Positions 56,501-61,609 are shown, counted from the first letter of the stretch. The stretch is DNA of 64,000 bases from Cepaea nemoralis (GCA_014155875.1 JACEFZ010006307.1:69501-133500), one strand, 5' to 3'. Translations and numbers: made by a program. The notes: generated by a model from the letters alone, not told the origin.

Positions 56501-57703
56501 ACTGACAAAACTACAATAGTCTAGAAGAATGTCTTGTTGGAAGATGCAAAGGAAAACCACACACAAAAACACACTGTAACACTGTGTGCACATATTCTAT
56601 ATGTTAATATTTGCTACAAAATTACATTATGATTTCTTGACACGCACTATAAAGTATGTGGGTAACTTAGGTTTGCTTCTGGCAAAAATTATGCCTCATT
56701 CCATTAAAACTAGAAACAATTGTAAAATTGGGGATCTTAATATTCTTTCTGCACTGGTTATTGTCAACATTCCTTGAAGAAGTTGGTGATTTCATGTACA
56801 ATACACTGTATTTACATTTTTACACAGACATAAGCAATTCAATTTCCATCATTAATGACTTCCCATGTTTGCTGATTCAAGGGACACAACATACAACATT
56901 CAAATAACTTAAGAACCAGGATCGCTGACCTGTCTAGAACAAGGACGTACTTGATTTTCAATCACAGGAAACATGAATTGCATTAAGGCCAGTTTTTAAT
57001 GTGGATTTTCACAAGAAGCAATGTTGTTGGCACCGTAAGTCGTTTTACCCTTGCTATGTTGTTTTCTGGGATTTTAGTATTTCACATCGACGGAAATTGC
57101 ATTTGATTATGTCAGTTATTTATAGATAAACTGCGAGCCATCGTGGCACAGTGGTTAGCCCACTTGCCTGTCAGATTATGTGTTCAAATCACCATTGAAG
57201 GCATGGATTTTTTCACTACTTTGGGCTCCCAGGTCAATCCAGTCTTGATTGGGTACCAGAAAATGTTCTGGAAAGTGAAGGTGGCCGTGTGATATTGATC
57301 ATATCACCCATCAAGTGCCAATTGGTCTATATAAATATGGGACAAGCAGCATATACTCAAGATAGAGCAACTATGGATTTGCTCCGAATGCTACAAAGTC
57401 AATTATTCATTAACCATTACCCTCTGGGCCAAAATGAGGAGTCAGGTACCACTGGACTAATAACAACATGATGGTATAAATGTCCAGATTTTGTTATCTT
57501 ATAAATCTGTGTTTTCCTATGTGGGTATTTTACCTGTCCCTAAGGCCCAAGTTAATTAACCAGTACGATACAAGGGAAGAAATCGGCTATGAATATATGA
57601 CCAGTTCTTACTTGCTGACAGTGGTTGGGGTGGTTGCAACTCCTTTTTTCCCTTCTAGGGAAACCAGATGTTGTTCTAAGGCATCTAACAAGCTAGCCGG
57701 GGC
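26406..57703 (-). CDS. PICALM: PICALM/AP180-family clathrin assembly protein, nine 3' exons (gene span)
   Basis: Exons on the minus strand, 5' to 3': 57612-57703, 53309-53423, 51471-51768, 48624-48698, 43425-43478, 33899-34070, 31706-31832, 29179-29238, 26406-26570. All junctions are GT-AG and in phase, and the 1158 nt give 385 residues plus TGA. Family members bind PI(4,5)P2 membranes through an ANTH domain and recruit clathrin, AP-2 and EH-domain partners through the C-terminal tail during endocytosis. Seen here: the ALEQHL helix and LEGKK end of ANTH (residues 1-20 or so), the ILEEESQQLQKLKEQKVKE linker (about 57-75), NPF at 93, 138 and 158, DDLL at 130-133, GFDAFGD (about 212), LDTSLATLASNL, SKLTGG and terminal SDPFGAL. 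These match vertebrate PICALM in order. Most of the ANTH domain is missing from the window. An invertebrate gene of this kind would usually be the single PICALM/AP180/LAP orthologue. Confidence 0.93.
26815..27050 (-). mobile_element. Old SINE copy related to 58559-58945
   Basis: The plus strand shows CAACCATGGGATTTTTAATG and TGCACAACTTGCACACATGA, parallel to CCACAGGATTTTTTATGTGG and GCTACAATACACATCTGATC in the young copy. The reverse-strand head AGCTGTGACTGAGAGGTTG is A-box-like; the B box is gone. It lies in the last PICALM-like intron. Confidence 0.55.
27185..27370 (+). mobile_element. tRNA-derived SINE (GGAGCAGCTGGCC head)
   Basis: GGAGCAGCTGGCCAAGTGGT is A-box-like and CCCAGATTTGAATACTCAG is B-box-like, followed by a T-rich spacer and CCAGGCTGCCTTATTCCTCA. 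Same family as 13965-14190. Its 3' part is included in the tandem duplication that follows. Confidence 0.8.
27282..28084. repeat. Two near-identical 401 bp tandem copies
   Basis: The block from GCAAAAAATAAACCCTAACC to CATCATAAAGATGC occurs twice with an offset of 401 bp, differing mainly in an A-run. Each copy holds a SINE 3' part and a LINE C-terminal piece (ending LYECIIKMQ...). Such identity in intronic repeat DNA means a very recent duplication or an assembly collapse/expansion error. Confidence 0.92.
27990..28145 (+). mobile_element. Non-LTR retrotransposon C-terminal end
   Basis: Encodes REWTTSKYRLKISLYECI and QDRGCWRLITCDLQCGDGT then stop, the usual C-terminal end of endonuclease/RT LINEs. 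It is followed by GATGATGATT, a possible tail repeat. Confidence 0.65.
28740..29010 (+). mobile_element. Non-LTR retrotransposon C-terminal fragment
   Basis: Reads FLGHIMRREKLEHVTTEK, IYGKRQREDNKRRLLTAF, FCYGIERGKHWN. Minus-strand relative at 32470-32700. Ends near a TGATGATGATGAG run. Confidence 0.7.
29179..29238 (-). CDS. PICALM: PICALM-like exon 8 (60 nt)
   Basis: Acceptor CTTTCCTTTCCCATAG and donor GTGATG|GTAGGT. Phase 0 at both ends, 20 residues: MGAPVMYSQPLGAPIGQPVM. Its Met/Pro-rich character matches the PVMTQPTLIYSQP-like region of vertebrate PICALM. Being symmetric, it could be skipped without a frameshift. Confidence 0.85.
29288..29640. repeat. Tandem repeat, about 31 bp unit
   Basis: CACACACTATCTTGTTTTCT followed by ATTGTTCAAGG, about 11 copies with increasing divergence. 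It starts 50 bp upstream (in gene direction) of exon 8's acceptor. Confidence 0.88.
29645..30125 (-). mobile_element. Non-LTR retrotransposon C-terminal remnant
   Basis: The reverse strand carries a diverged NGKISKDGQEREYCVIMV and RDRKWRRFTAPNYYG, resembling the C-terminal end at 17125-17325. Further left-to-right sequence to 30125 resembles RT-downstream DNA but is too decayed to align by eye. Confidence 0.5.
30588..30805 (-). mobile_element. SINE family A copy
   Basis: The plus strand shows TTACGGGACGTTGCAGTCAA, CAGTAGTTTGCCATTGCTTT, CTGAACGACCGGC and GAGCTTCGAACGCC (inverse B box). Reverse complement of the family at 54-272. Confidence 0.8.
30955..31150. repeat. Family D interspersed repeat
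   Basis: CTGCCCTTTATCTGCCAATG, GACCCTCGACCAACTCACAT, TACAGCCCCCTACATGTCTA and GGCCCTGTGGGTCTTCAAGT match blocks near 3170, 8690-8800, 44930 and 50520. Confidence 0.6.
31706..31832 (-). CDS. PICALM: PICALM-like exon 7
   Basis: Acceptor ACATAATTTCCAG and donor GCTATG|GTACGG. Encodes DHQWQPKGESKLTGGNAFQ and RQPVAQSTTTQWGVQPGFQ. SKLTGG aligns with the KKLTGG block of vertebrate PICALM. Starts with the last base of a Lys codon, completing AA|A from exon 6. Confidence 0.9.
32130..32152. repeat. Poly-C run
   Basis: About 22 C residues followed by a T-run. Intronic. Confidence 0.95.
32215..32440 (-). mobile_element. SINE family B copy
   Basis: Plus strand: AAGGACCCTTTCTGCACATG, GTGGTGCTAGCCCCATGTTT, GACCAATCAACACTTGACA, TTAAGTTGGGTCACCCAGG, GTCTCAATGGAGATTGGAAC. 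Matches 11160-11400 and 12125-12305. The 180-codon frame from 32241 crosses this element. Confidence 0.65.
32470..32830 (-). mobile_element. Non-LTR retrotransposon C-terminal fragment
   Basis: The reverse strand has HQIEAIIFLWGHIMRRQK-like coding (in shifted frames) and GKICRERDRGRQCEKILDTL, then VSWHEGVNARI, the same family as 28740-29010. Confidence 0.65.
32940..33000. repeat. C-run plus (CT)n
   Basis: A short poly-C tract followed by about 20 bp of CT repeat. CT-rich tracts recur at 33380-33425. Confidence 0.9.
33520..33730. repeat. Interspersed repeat, pair with 46505-46765
   Basis: Shared blocks: TTCTGAAGATTACCTACGAA (TTCTGAAGACTATCTATGAA there), GACTGCTAGTTGAAGA, AGGAGACAAATCCCAAGTG-like and CACCTGACATTTTCTGCGGG. 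Same orientation. Confidence 0.6.
33899..34070 (-). CDS. PICALM: PICALM-like exon 6
   Basis: Acceptor TTTGTTCATGCAG and donor AAAAA|GTGAGT. Encodes GFDAFGDVLQPMNKTS and IGHDLDTSLATLASNLNV then RGGATGTK. Aligns in order with GFDELGGLL and DDLDSSLANLVGNL of vertebrate PICALM, which makes this one of the most diagnostic exons. Confidence 0.93.
34490..34745 (-). mobile_element. SINE family A copy
   Basis: Plus strand: GTAGTTGCATGTCCTTCACA, GTTCAGTAGTTTGCCACTGC, TTTCTGAACAACCGGC, GTGTTTCGAACCCGGG (inverse B box) and CCCTTAGCCACAGAGACCGG (inverse A-box side). Confidence 0.82.
34930..35380 (-). mobile_element. Non-LTR retrotransposon remnant
   Basis: The reverse strand reads STLLCGLKTWTLTKNVEHKI and EDFEMLVF, the YGCETWTL-type block downstream of the RT palm. 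Relative at 53490-53960. Confidence 0.65.
35440..35700. repeat. Tandem repeat, about 58 bp unit
   Basis: AGAAATGTGAGTTCCAAATA, TTGGCTCCACATCACAAATG and TTT form units repeated about four times. Confidence 0.8.
35940..36262 (+). mobile_element. RNase-H-type non-LTR element, 3' end
   Basis: AGSALLGEELVHDKAVVVGA, KMVRPGVARGSGQH, RQTHNQIAASTISIGTLRW and CPECCDVGS then stop, ending GCAACTCAACTCA. Same end structure as 46190 and 50905. Confidence 0.75.
36265..36765. other. Intron segment, no recognisable feature
   Basis: AT-rich unique-looking sequence without supported elements. Confidence 0.4.
36770..36915 (+). mobile_element. Non-LTR retrotransposon fragment
   Basis: Reads KHQIRWFCHITRLPHASAPQ and TETEQKVNHIYDEMMEYLRL then stop, the R-I-R-W-x-G-H-V-type block of LINE C-termini. 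Confidence 0.55.
36920..38615. other. Intron segment, AT-rich, no recognisable feature
   Basis: Long AT-rich intronic DNA (between PICALM-like exons at 33899 and 43425). No conserved block or repeat family could be assigned by eye. Confidence 0.4.
38620..38950 (+). mobile_element. RNase-H-type non-LTR element fragment
   Basis: TGCTGGTGTAGTGGGAAATG and GGCGGACAGATTGGCTGGAC encode a broken GNxKADRLAG motif. LMHDKADVVRN and LVPLVLGLITGC follow in shifted frames. Clearly related to 35940 and 52500. Confidence 0.65.
39190..39535. repeat. Tandem repeat, about 46 bp unit
   Basis: TTAATTCTCACTAGAAGAGC, TGGAGTATCTGGGAACTTTG, TCTA, about seven copies. Confidence 0.85.
40056..40260. repeat. Probable SINE body fragment
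   Basis: CCTTGATTCCTCGGCCTGGA and CTCCTGGCATACACCAGTAA, with TGCCATGATGAAAATAAATA, resemble the GCCTTATTCCTCAGGCCCAA tails at 7920 and 27320. Confidence 0.4.
40335..40545. repeat. Degenerate repeat of GAGATTCACTTCATG
   Basis: The core AGATTCACTTCATGCAA recurs about nine times at 20-30 bp spacing. Confidence 0.7.
40670..40865. repeat. Family D interspersed repeat
   Basis: AGAGCACCAATTCAGGCCGT, TTCATGATTGGTTGCGTTCT, GATGAGATGGTCAGCTGC, TGATAGGCTACAGTGTTACT and ATTCTTTGCTTCCCTTATGG. Same order as copies at 44930 and 50515. Confidence 0.65.
40890..41062. repeat. 25 bp minisatellite, about seven copies
   Basis: Unit ATAACTGACACAACCCTCCA, GGATT. Confidence 0.88.
41121..41375 (+). mobile_element. 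SINE family A copy
   Basis: Head GGCTCTGTGACCTAGAGGGT, B box GGGTTCGAAATC near 41188, body AACAATGGCGCAAACTACTG, TGCCCAGGAATCACGAATAG, end CCTGTAAAGGATATGCAACT then AACT. Confidence 0.85.
41878..42840. repeat. 60 bp minisatellite with two alternating unit types
   Basis: Unit GATATATTCTATCAAGGGTA, TAGTATCCAAACATCAATTC, AATGCAGTCTAGATCAGAAA (type A) or with ACAAACATAAACTCAATA (type B). Order from 41881: A B A B A A B A B. About ten regular copies to 42480, then decayed units to about 42840. Open frame 41833-42468 on the minus strand (20-residue repeat YYTLDRIYLSDLDCIELMFG) results from a unit divisible by three. Confidence 0.95.
42840..43200. repeat. Related shorter tandem array, about 45 bp unit
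   Basis: GTCAAAATGATATACAATAC, AAACACAAATCAATAGTCTA recurs about eight times. It appears to be a deleted derivative of the preceding 60 bp unit. Ends about 220 bp from PICALM-like exon 5. Confidence 0.85.
43425..43478 (-). CDS. PICALM: PICALM-like exon 5 (54 nt)
   Basis: Acceptor ATGTTGCTATCTCAG and donor CACCAG|GTATAA. Phase 1 at both ends, encoding SPVYAAAPVAPDSQAPP between split Ala and Gly codons. Ala/Pro-rich linker. A symmetric exon, so skippable. Confidence 0.82.
43790..44095. repeat. Tandem repeat, about 52 bp unit
   Basis: CAAGACATGTTAGTATATGC, AATTTGTTGATTACTGTGAT, about six copies. Some units lack the GGACATGTGATT segment. Confidence 0.88.
44310..44450 (+). mobile_element. SINE body fragment
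   Basis: AAAGCCTGGCCACCTACTCC, TCTGTGCATTCTGGCCTACA, AAATGTGACGGTCTTACCAC match AAAGCCTGGCTCCCTATTCC, TCCGTGCATTCAGGCTACAA at 48920. Confidence 0.55.
44925..45145. repeat. Family D interspersed repeat
   Basis: GAGCACAAGCCTTCAACCAA, CTCATGCCAAATCCTTTGTA, TTTATGATTGGCTGGATTTT, TAGCCAGTCCCATTCCAA, CACCTCTTGTGACATGCATG and TAGGTTACCGTGGTAATATT. The best match to the 50515 copy. Confidence 0.7.
45150..46180. other. Intron segment, unassigned
   Basis: Moderately complex sequence with no clear family. GAATCCACACCTTTTGACTC near 46155 weakly resembles 7790. Confidence 0.35.
46190..46505 (+). mobile_element. RNase-H-type non-LTR element, 3' end
   Basis: GGLERMVWLGLTRGSF-type coding in shifted frames, YNQTASGTINIQLIAGC, and WECPGCCDVSS then stop, ending GACTCAACTCAATC. 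A relative of 35940-36262. Confidence 0.72.
46505..46765. repeat. Interspersed repeat, pair with 33520-33730
   Basis: Follows directly after the element end. Shares the GACTGCTAGTTGAAGA and TGTGTTACTGTAATAATCAT blocks with the pair at 33.5 kb. Confidence 0.6.
47420..47505 (+). mobile_element. tRNA-derived SINE head
   Basis: AGGAGCCCGGGCAGTGAAGT, GGCTAGAGCATACCCC (A-box side) and GTCTTGAGTTCAGATCCTTC (B-box-like), then a T-run. Short or truncated copy. Confidence 0.6.
47640..47910. repeat. Tandem repeat, about 32 bp unit
   Basis: GTTATAATTCTGGTATTCAT, GAAGGGTCTT, about eight diverged copies. Confidence 0.78.
47945..48190 (+). mobile_element. tRNA-derived SINE
   Basis: Head ATAGCTGCATAGTCGATAGT, B box GGTTCAGGTTTGAACC, body GATGGCACTGAGGTCGACCC, GGCTACCAGAAAATGTTCGG, end CCATGGCCTAAAATATG. 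The body matches 57220-57290 (GGGTACCAGAAAATGTTCTG), and the end matches 59225 and 30285. Confidence 0.7.
48195..48600. other. Intron segment, AT-rich, no recognisable feature
   Basis: Nothing beyond A-rich sequence was seen. Confidence 0.4.
48624..48698 (-). CDS. PICALM: PICALM-like exon 4 (75 nt)
   Basis: Acceptor CAGGTTATACTGCAG and donor ACACAAG|GTAGGC. Phase 1 at both ends, encoding TTSNAFSSDIDFASAFSNG then VTTTQ. DIDFASAFSN aligns with NVDFESVFGN of vertebrate PICALM. Symmetric, so potentially a cassette exon. Confidence 0.88.
48830..48990 (+). mobile_element. SINE copy
   Basis: GTTGGAGTAATGGTCAAGAT (head) and AAAGCCTGGCTCCCTATTCC with CTACAAAATGTGAGAACCC (body), shared with 44310-44450. 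Confidence 0.6.
49190..49260 (-). repeat. (CTT)n tracts flanking CATTTGCTTGAAATG
   Basis: Two CTTCTTCTT runs with a repeated TTTCATTCACTTGAAATATG-like spacer. Possibly remnants of GAA-tailed retroelements in minus orientation. Confidence 0.7.
49290..49740. other. Unassigned GC-richer stretch
   Basis: Frames on both strands (minus 49434-49724; plus 49352-49540) are short and unsupported. Its composition differs from the flanks, so it may be a transposon fragment. Confidence 0.3.
49740..50110. repeat. Family E interspersed repeat
   Basis: GTGTGAAGTTCCAGTACCAG, CTTCTGTGCCTGGAGAGGGG, AGGAAAATCTCTACACCAGC, CTCACAACAATAGATACAAT, TCAGGACTCGGATGACCTGA recur at 50240-50470 and, in part, at 12450 and 13805. 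Confidence 0.65.
50240..50470. repeat. Family E interspersed repeat, second copy
   Basis: CTTCTATGCCTGGAGAAGGG, GAGGAAAAGTTCTTACACC, AGGGCTCCGATGACCTGATC. Same orientation as the preceding copy. Confidence 0.65.
50510..50715. repeat. Family D interspersed repeat
   Basis: CTTCTGCCTTTTATCTCCCA, GGAGCATAAGTCCTCAACCA, ATGAGTGGTTGGGTTTTGTA, GATGAGGTAGCCAGTCTCAA, GTCGCCTCTTACGACACGCA. Confidence 0.7.
50725..50905 (+). mobile_element. Non-LTR retrotransposon C-terminal fragment
   Basis: AAAATCATCACCTTTTTGAG through GGTTATGAGAAGAGAGGAAC matches the FLGHIMRRE region at 28790, followed by broken frames. Confidence 0.5.
50905..51430 (+). mobile_element. RNase-H-type non-LTR element, 3' end with AACTC tail
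   Basis: FITDSRSMLSKVEKGMF (RNase H third acidic motif), CPGHEVQGNEQDDRLAGNAL (fourth motif), several shifts, then (CTCAA)4 at about 51405-51427. The tail repeat ends about 40 bp from the donor of PICALM-like exon 3. Confidence 0.8.
51471..51768 (-). CDS. PICALM: PICALM-like exon 3 (NPF/DLL-rich)
   Basis: Acceptor CTGACTTTATAG and donor TCGAATG|GTAAGA. 99 codons plus one base. Starts EQKVKEASSPQQYQTPP, carries three NPF tripeptides (EH-domain ligands) in SNPFGG, GNPFMG and SNPFGS, plus SDDLLSL (clathrin-box/DLL-type). Ser/Thr/Gly/Pro-rich and predicted disordered. GC-richer than its surroundings. Confidence 0.93.
51875..51990. repeat. Two-copy tandem repeat, about 62 bp
   Basis: CAAAAAGTAATGATAGCACT and ATTACTGTACAGGTACAGTG, with CTAGA, occur twice. 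Confidence 0.85.
52490..53105 (+). mobile_element. RNase H domain of a non-LTR element
   Basis: The longest copy: GDVIIYTDDSMLRGERSAFG (first Asp), VVEAFKEVFRSLED (Glu), RIVTESQSMMSKVKTGM (third acid, Glu instead of the usual Asp), GNKQADRLAGSALL (fourth motif). One stop separates the first two blocks. The end is replaced by a 24 bp tandem repeat (GCACAGGTAAGGCTGACATG) from about 52985 to 53095, then GA-rich sequence. Confidence 0.82.
53309..53423 (-). CDS. PICALM: PICALM-like exon 2
   Basis: Acceptor TTATGTATCCGCACAG and donor CTCAAG|GTGCAG (a weak donor). Encodes PVGFTSALNTMTTNTFNVSE and AEKRRILEEESQQLQKLK. It joins to EQKVKE of exon 3, giving the charged helix that in vertebrates reads ALEEEQARLKALKEQRLKE. 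Confidence 0.9.
53490..53965 (-). mobile_element. Non-LTR retrotransposon C-terminal remnant
   Basis: The reverse strand reads YSILPLGTETLTMNKQLESQ, IEVLEMRIYGRICCISW, then EFVKEIKTRQMKSFIHFKRH, and nearer 53520 a LHCGDG-like end. It is the longest open frame among the C-terminal relics (121 codons) but lacks RT. Confidence 0.72.
54036..56160. repeat. 23 bp minisatellite, about 90 copies, in a PICALM-like intron
   Basis: Unit AATGGCTGGTGGCTTACAAG followed by ATT, with variants (GGATATTGGC, CTGGTAGCATAC, AATATT). The unit is not divisible by three, so no long frame is open. A block beginning CTGGTGGCCTACAAG is repeated exactly 598 bp apart (54301 and 54899, 26 units). Degenerate units flank both ends. 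Confidence 0.97.
56205..56445 (-). mobile_element. SINE family B copy
   Basis: Plus strand: GGTTCTATACCTATGTTTGT, ATAGACCAATTGATAATTGA, TAGGCTGGTCGACCCAGGTC, GTGAATTCAAAAGCCCTGAC (inverse B-box region), CACTGGGCTAGCAGGCAAGT. Confidence 0.7.
56450..57115. other. Intron segment, no recognisable feature
   Basis: AT-rich unique-looking DNA. Confidence 0.4.
57120..57470 (+). mobile_element. SINE family B copy, nearly full length
   Basis: Head GCGAGCCATCGTGGCACAGT, GGTTAGCCCACTTGCCTG (A box), B-box-like GTGTTCAAATCACC, body GGGTACCAGAAAATGTTCTG, GCCAATTGGTCTATATAAAT. It ends about 140 bp before the donor of exon 1. Confidence 0.75.
57612..57703 (-). CDS. PICALM: PICALM-like exon 1 of the window: end of ANTH domain
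   Basis: Acceptor TTATCTGTTTCTTTACAG and donor GTCAGCAA|GTAAGA. Encodes APASLLDALEQHLVSLEGKK and GVATTPTVSK. The family sequence at this point is APSSLLxALEQHLxxLEGKK, so identification is firm. It starts in phase 0. The upstream exon ending ...DLSQ in relatives was not found to 64000. Confidence 0.93.
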
Positions 57704-58519
57704 CTGTAAAGAAACAGATAATTTGTTGTTGAATCAACAGCTGAATCAACAATTTTCCTCAGGTGGCTATATCTTTTGGGTACATATATATTGTTAAAGT
57801 GGGCACCAGTTAAGTGTAGATTTCAAGCTGTGGAAGTGGTAAAGAAAGGACCAGCAGAACTATGATCCTTTGGATATGCCATTAGGTGTCTCAAGTAATG
57901 CAGAACAACTGTCAGCAATCTCACAGACAGAAAAACTGTTGCATAAAATTAAGTCAGAGGAAAGGTCATGCTTCTTACAAGGCAGATAGCTCTAGAGGCA
58001 GATCTCAGATCTGCTAAGGAAAAACAAGCATTGTGAAATAGAAACTATTCAGTGATAGAGAGAATTAAAGTAGGCAAGAAAGGGAGGCAGAAAAAAAGGG
58101 TTGGGGGGAGGAGAGAGAGAAGAGATGCTGTCAGGAGTTGGAGGGCGAGAGACATACAAGCTTACTAATAATGGGTTCAAACTAATCACAACGAACTTTA
58201 TAAAATATGTAATATAATACGTCAGTGTTATAATTAAATTGCTATACATTGAAGCTTCTAGATCTTATTTTTATCGGCTATTGCTAAAAACTAACTAAAA
58301 AAGCAGGTAGTAAAATACCATAAAAAGAACATAAATTTTTTTAAAATGAAAAATTAATCATAAGACTTCTTTAGCTTCAACAATAACACCAACTTAAGTT
58401 GATGAGTTCCTTAATTTATAATATTAATCATATATATAAATACACATGAAATTTATAATATTAATATATATATAAATACACATGACGTTAGTTTATAGAC
58501 CGTAAATATTAATAACATA

Positions 58520-59060
58520 TGCATACATAATAAATTGGTATGAACGTCTGCCATTCAGTTTAGTTTAGTCAACGGATCAACATCACGGCACACACGTGTA
58601 ACCTACAAGTGCTCCGTTCTACTCCTAACTCAAGCCTGAGTCCGGAGAATCTCAGCTCAGTGCACAAACTACGTAGCGCCGGCAAGGATCCTTAAATACT
58701 TTGGGTAGATTTTTAACTCAAAATTTCTCCTGGGCAGCGCCGTTAGGCTACTCTTTTTTGATTTCCAACTGCCACAGGATTTTTTATGTGGGCTACAATA
58801 CACATCTGATCTCACTACCCGGAGACCAAGGGAAATTTTGTTACTAGAAGTCCGCGTGAAAAAATCCCGGCCCTCACTGGGGCTTGAACACGAGACCTCC
58901 AGCACTCAGGGTGGACACCACACCTTGAGACCACTCAGCCCCCCTCGTCTGCCATTCAGAAAGTAAAGGCAACAACTGAACGCAACATTGCCTTGATAAT
59001 CGCAGACAGTCAATAAATGCAGTGTTTGACTGCAACGTCCTGTAAAGGACATGCAACTAA
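58520..59060 (+). mobile_element. SINE family A copy split by a younger SINE
   Basis: Left piece TTGGTATGAACGTCTGCCAT and right piece TTCAGAAAGTAAAGGCAACA, then CCTGTAAAGGACATGCAACT, together follow the 54-272 body. The break is the insertion at 58559-58945. Confidence 0.75.
58559..58945 (-). mobile_element. Young tRNA-derived SINE with 14 bp target duplication
   Basis: The reverse strand starts GGGGGCTGAGTGGTCTCAAG (A-box-like), carries GGAGGTCTCGTGTTCAAGCC (B-box-like) and ends ...ACTAAACTAAACT. CGTCTGCCATTCAG occurs on both sides (58545-58558 and 58946-58959) as a perfect 14 bp target-site duplication. Confidence 0.9.
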
Positions 59061-59064
59061 TTTT

Positions 59065-59720
59065 TAAAACAATAAATCAAGTTTATAAATATCAAACAGG
59101 AATCAAATACGTGATGGCAAAGAAACAAACCTGAAATGGTAAAAAGGACAAGAGACTAGAATGTTATGGGAAATACTGGGAAAGAAGATGGTGAGGAAGG
59201 AAATTGTCCACCCACATCTTTATGGCATGGCCTAGAATATGTGAAAACATAACACTTCCCACCAAAGACAGTATGTGCCATGCAAGTACCTTCACCAATA
59301 GTTAACAAAACAACAGCAGAGAATATACGTTACAACTATTATCAAGATGACTGGAAATGTATCTTCACCGGTGGTTCTCAAGGAGGGTGTTAGTACTCCT
59401 TGGTCATGTTATTATCCATCAGGACACCATATATAGGTAACAGCTTGTTGCTGCAGTGGGATTCTTGATTGACTTGAAGAATTAGGGCAACTGGTGATCA
59501 CTTGGTTTCCATTGCAGTAGGTGATCAATACACTCATTCTGAGCATGTCCATGAGCTCCCCAAGCCATGAGTGCTTGGGAGTTGACTGTCTACCATCATT
59601 GTGGGGAATTGTCACATATTGCAGTTTTGAGGCACGTAAAGCTTGAGTCCTCGACAAGCTACACAATAGTGAAGTCTATGGTCAATACTCCTTTTGTTAG
59701 CTAGACAAATGTCTGCTCTA
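59065..59720. other. Unassigned stretch, possible retroelement fragments
   Basis: CATGGCCTAGAATATGTGAA near 59228 matches the SINE end at 48150. The minus frame 59412-59666 is 84 codons without recognised motifs. GGTGGTTCTCAAGGAGGGTG near 59371 is hAT-end-like but unpaired. Confidence 0.3.
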
Positions 59721-59929
59721 AATGTTCCACAGGAAAGTGAAAAGAAGTCCTGATCCGTATAAGTCCCGAGCCAATCAAATCAACGCCTCTGCATCCCATG
59801 GGCAAGAGAGGACATTTACATGCACATGGAAACATTTACCATACCTCTTAAATAATTTGTATGTGCTAGTGTACATGTGTGTGCATACATACACACACAT
59901 ATATAGATAGACATCTAACCATACATTAA

Positions 59930-60367
59930 TTGAGACACCTGATTCCCAAAGCAGCCTCTCTCTGGAATATGCTAGGATTTACGATAAAGAACCAGAATTG
60001 GATAAGAGATTACATTTACAAATACATGCAAAGATATTTTCCACATTGCTGTTATAATTTCTCACAAACGTATGTATACACAGACAGGGAAATCTGGACA
60101 GAAGCATACACTAATCAGATCCATGATCCCTCAAAAATATTTATATCCCTCTCTGAAGCACCAGAAAGATATGTATACACACATGATCAAATGTCAACAT
60201 ACTTTCAAGAGAACAGTACAGTTTCTGTATATGAACTTTTACCAAGTATGCATGTTAACAAAATAACTGACTCAAACAATCAACCTGTGTGTGCTGAAGT
60301 GAAGAGCATAATGGAAGTCATTAACATAGCTTTAAAAAACAAACAAAGAGAGAAAGAAGAATGCTAA
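59930..60367 (+). CDS. Unidentified open frame, possible exon
   Basis: Open from 59930 to TAA at 60365-60367 (first ATG in frame at 59969). Protein-like and non-repetitive: NWIRDYIYKYMQRYFPHCCY, FSQTYVYTDREIWTEAY, MSTYFQENSTVSVYELLP, VKSIMEVINIALKNKQREKE. No family recognised. It could be a terminal exon: GATTCCCAAAGCAG and TTAATTGAG are candidate acceptors, and a segment at 59752-59848 ending in TTT|GTATGT could join the latter in phase. It could also be an old retroposed copy or chance. Plus strand, so opposite to the PICALM-like gene. Confidence 0.35.
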   Translation: MRHLIPKAASLWNMLGFTIKNQNWIRDYIYKYMQRYFPHCCYNFSQTYVYTDREIWTEAYTNQIHDPSKIFISLSEAPERYVYTHDQMSTYFQENSTVSVYELLPSMHVNKITDSNNQPVCAEVKSIMEVINIALKNKQREKEEC

Positions 60368-60689
60368 CAAACAAAACTGATCGAGGCTCACTTTTTTCAT
60401 TAACTCTTTTTCTGTTGTTTTTTTTTTTACTACAGTAAAATGCGGATTACAAATATAGGCATGTTATTTTTGTAATGCAAACTTTGGTGTAATTTTGTGA
60501 GCTGTAGTAATTGGAAATATATACCTGACAAACATAACACACAAATATGCAGATGGACAATTTAGGCAGGTAGGTAGGAATACAAAAAAGTTTACTTCGT
60601 AATTGAATTCAAGCAAACAAAGCAATCAGCTGGTTATAGTGAGGGCAAAAGACATGCTTGCACAAAATGTTTTGTTTACTGTTTAATAA

Positions 60690-60772
60690 ACAAGAGAGGG
60701 AGAGAGGGAGGGAGAAGGATTGGGAGTTAAAGGAGGGAGAGGGCAAACAGGTAGATAGATTGAGGAGAGGGT

Positions 60773-60863
<91 letters not shown>

Positions 60864-60900
60864 ACAGACAGAGGGAGATGGAGAAATGGCAGGAGAGGGG

Positions 60901-60986
<86 letters not shown>

Positions 60987-60990
60987 AGCT
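60690..60990. repeat. (GA)n microsatellite region
   Basis: Two long GA tracts (about 60777-60861 and 60903-60988) in a purine-only neighbourhood. Confidence 0.97.
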
Positions 60991-61000
60991 GAGATCAGAA

Positions 61001-61002
<2 letters not shown>

Positions 61003-61049
<47 letters not shown>

Positions 61050-61050
61050 G
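61003..61050. repeat. (ATT)n microsatellite
   Basis: About 15 ATT units, directly after the GA region, then a T-rich stretch to 61090. Confidence 0.97.
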
Positions 61051-61609
61051 AACTGCATATTCATCTTTTTCTTTTTTTTTCTTTTTTTTTGAGATAGACT
61101 TAAAAAATAAGGTTGAAAAAGAGATGGTTTAGGAAATCGAAAGATTCAAACAAACTCTGTTTTTAATGAAAATTATGTCTTCTTCACTTCTAATGACACA
61201 ACATACAATGATTGTGTAAGGAGAAGATTCATCTATGTGGAAATGGACTCTGGAATGTGAATCGAGGACACACATTAACAAAATGTGAATCACCGTGGAT
61301 TTAAGAAACAAGTAAAAACACAAAACAAGCAAGCAAGCTGGTGAAAGTCTGGAATTAAAAGAATATGTATGACAATAATGAAATGGATTTCACTCCGGTA
61401 GAGCTGTGGAAATATAAAAACAATTGGAAAACACAAAGTGCAGGTAAGCTTTACAAAACTGCCATAACTAAAGACATAGGACTTTGCATTGACAATCCTT
61501 CATCAGCAAGCATCAAGAAACAAGCCACAGTGACACAAACAAAACGAACATTATACTAAAGTAACAACGTTATGGCATAGTATTATGGAACCATGTGAAA
61601 TAATAATAA

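Noticed and set aside
60609..61132. Ser/Leu and Arg/Glu repeat frames
   Set aside because: They are translations of GA and ATT microsatellites.
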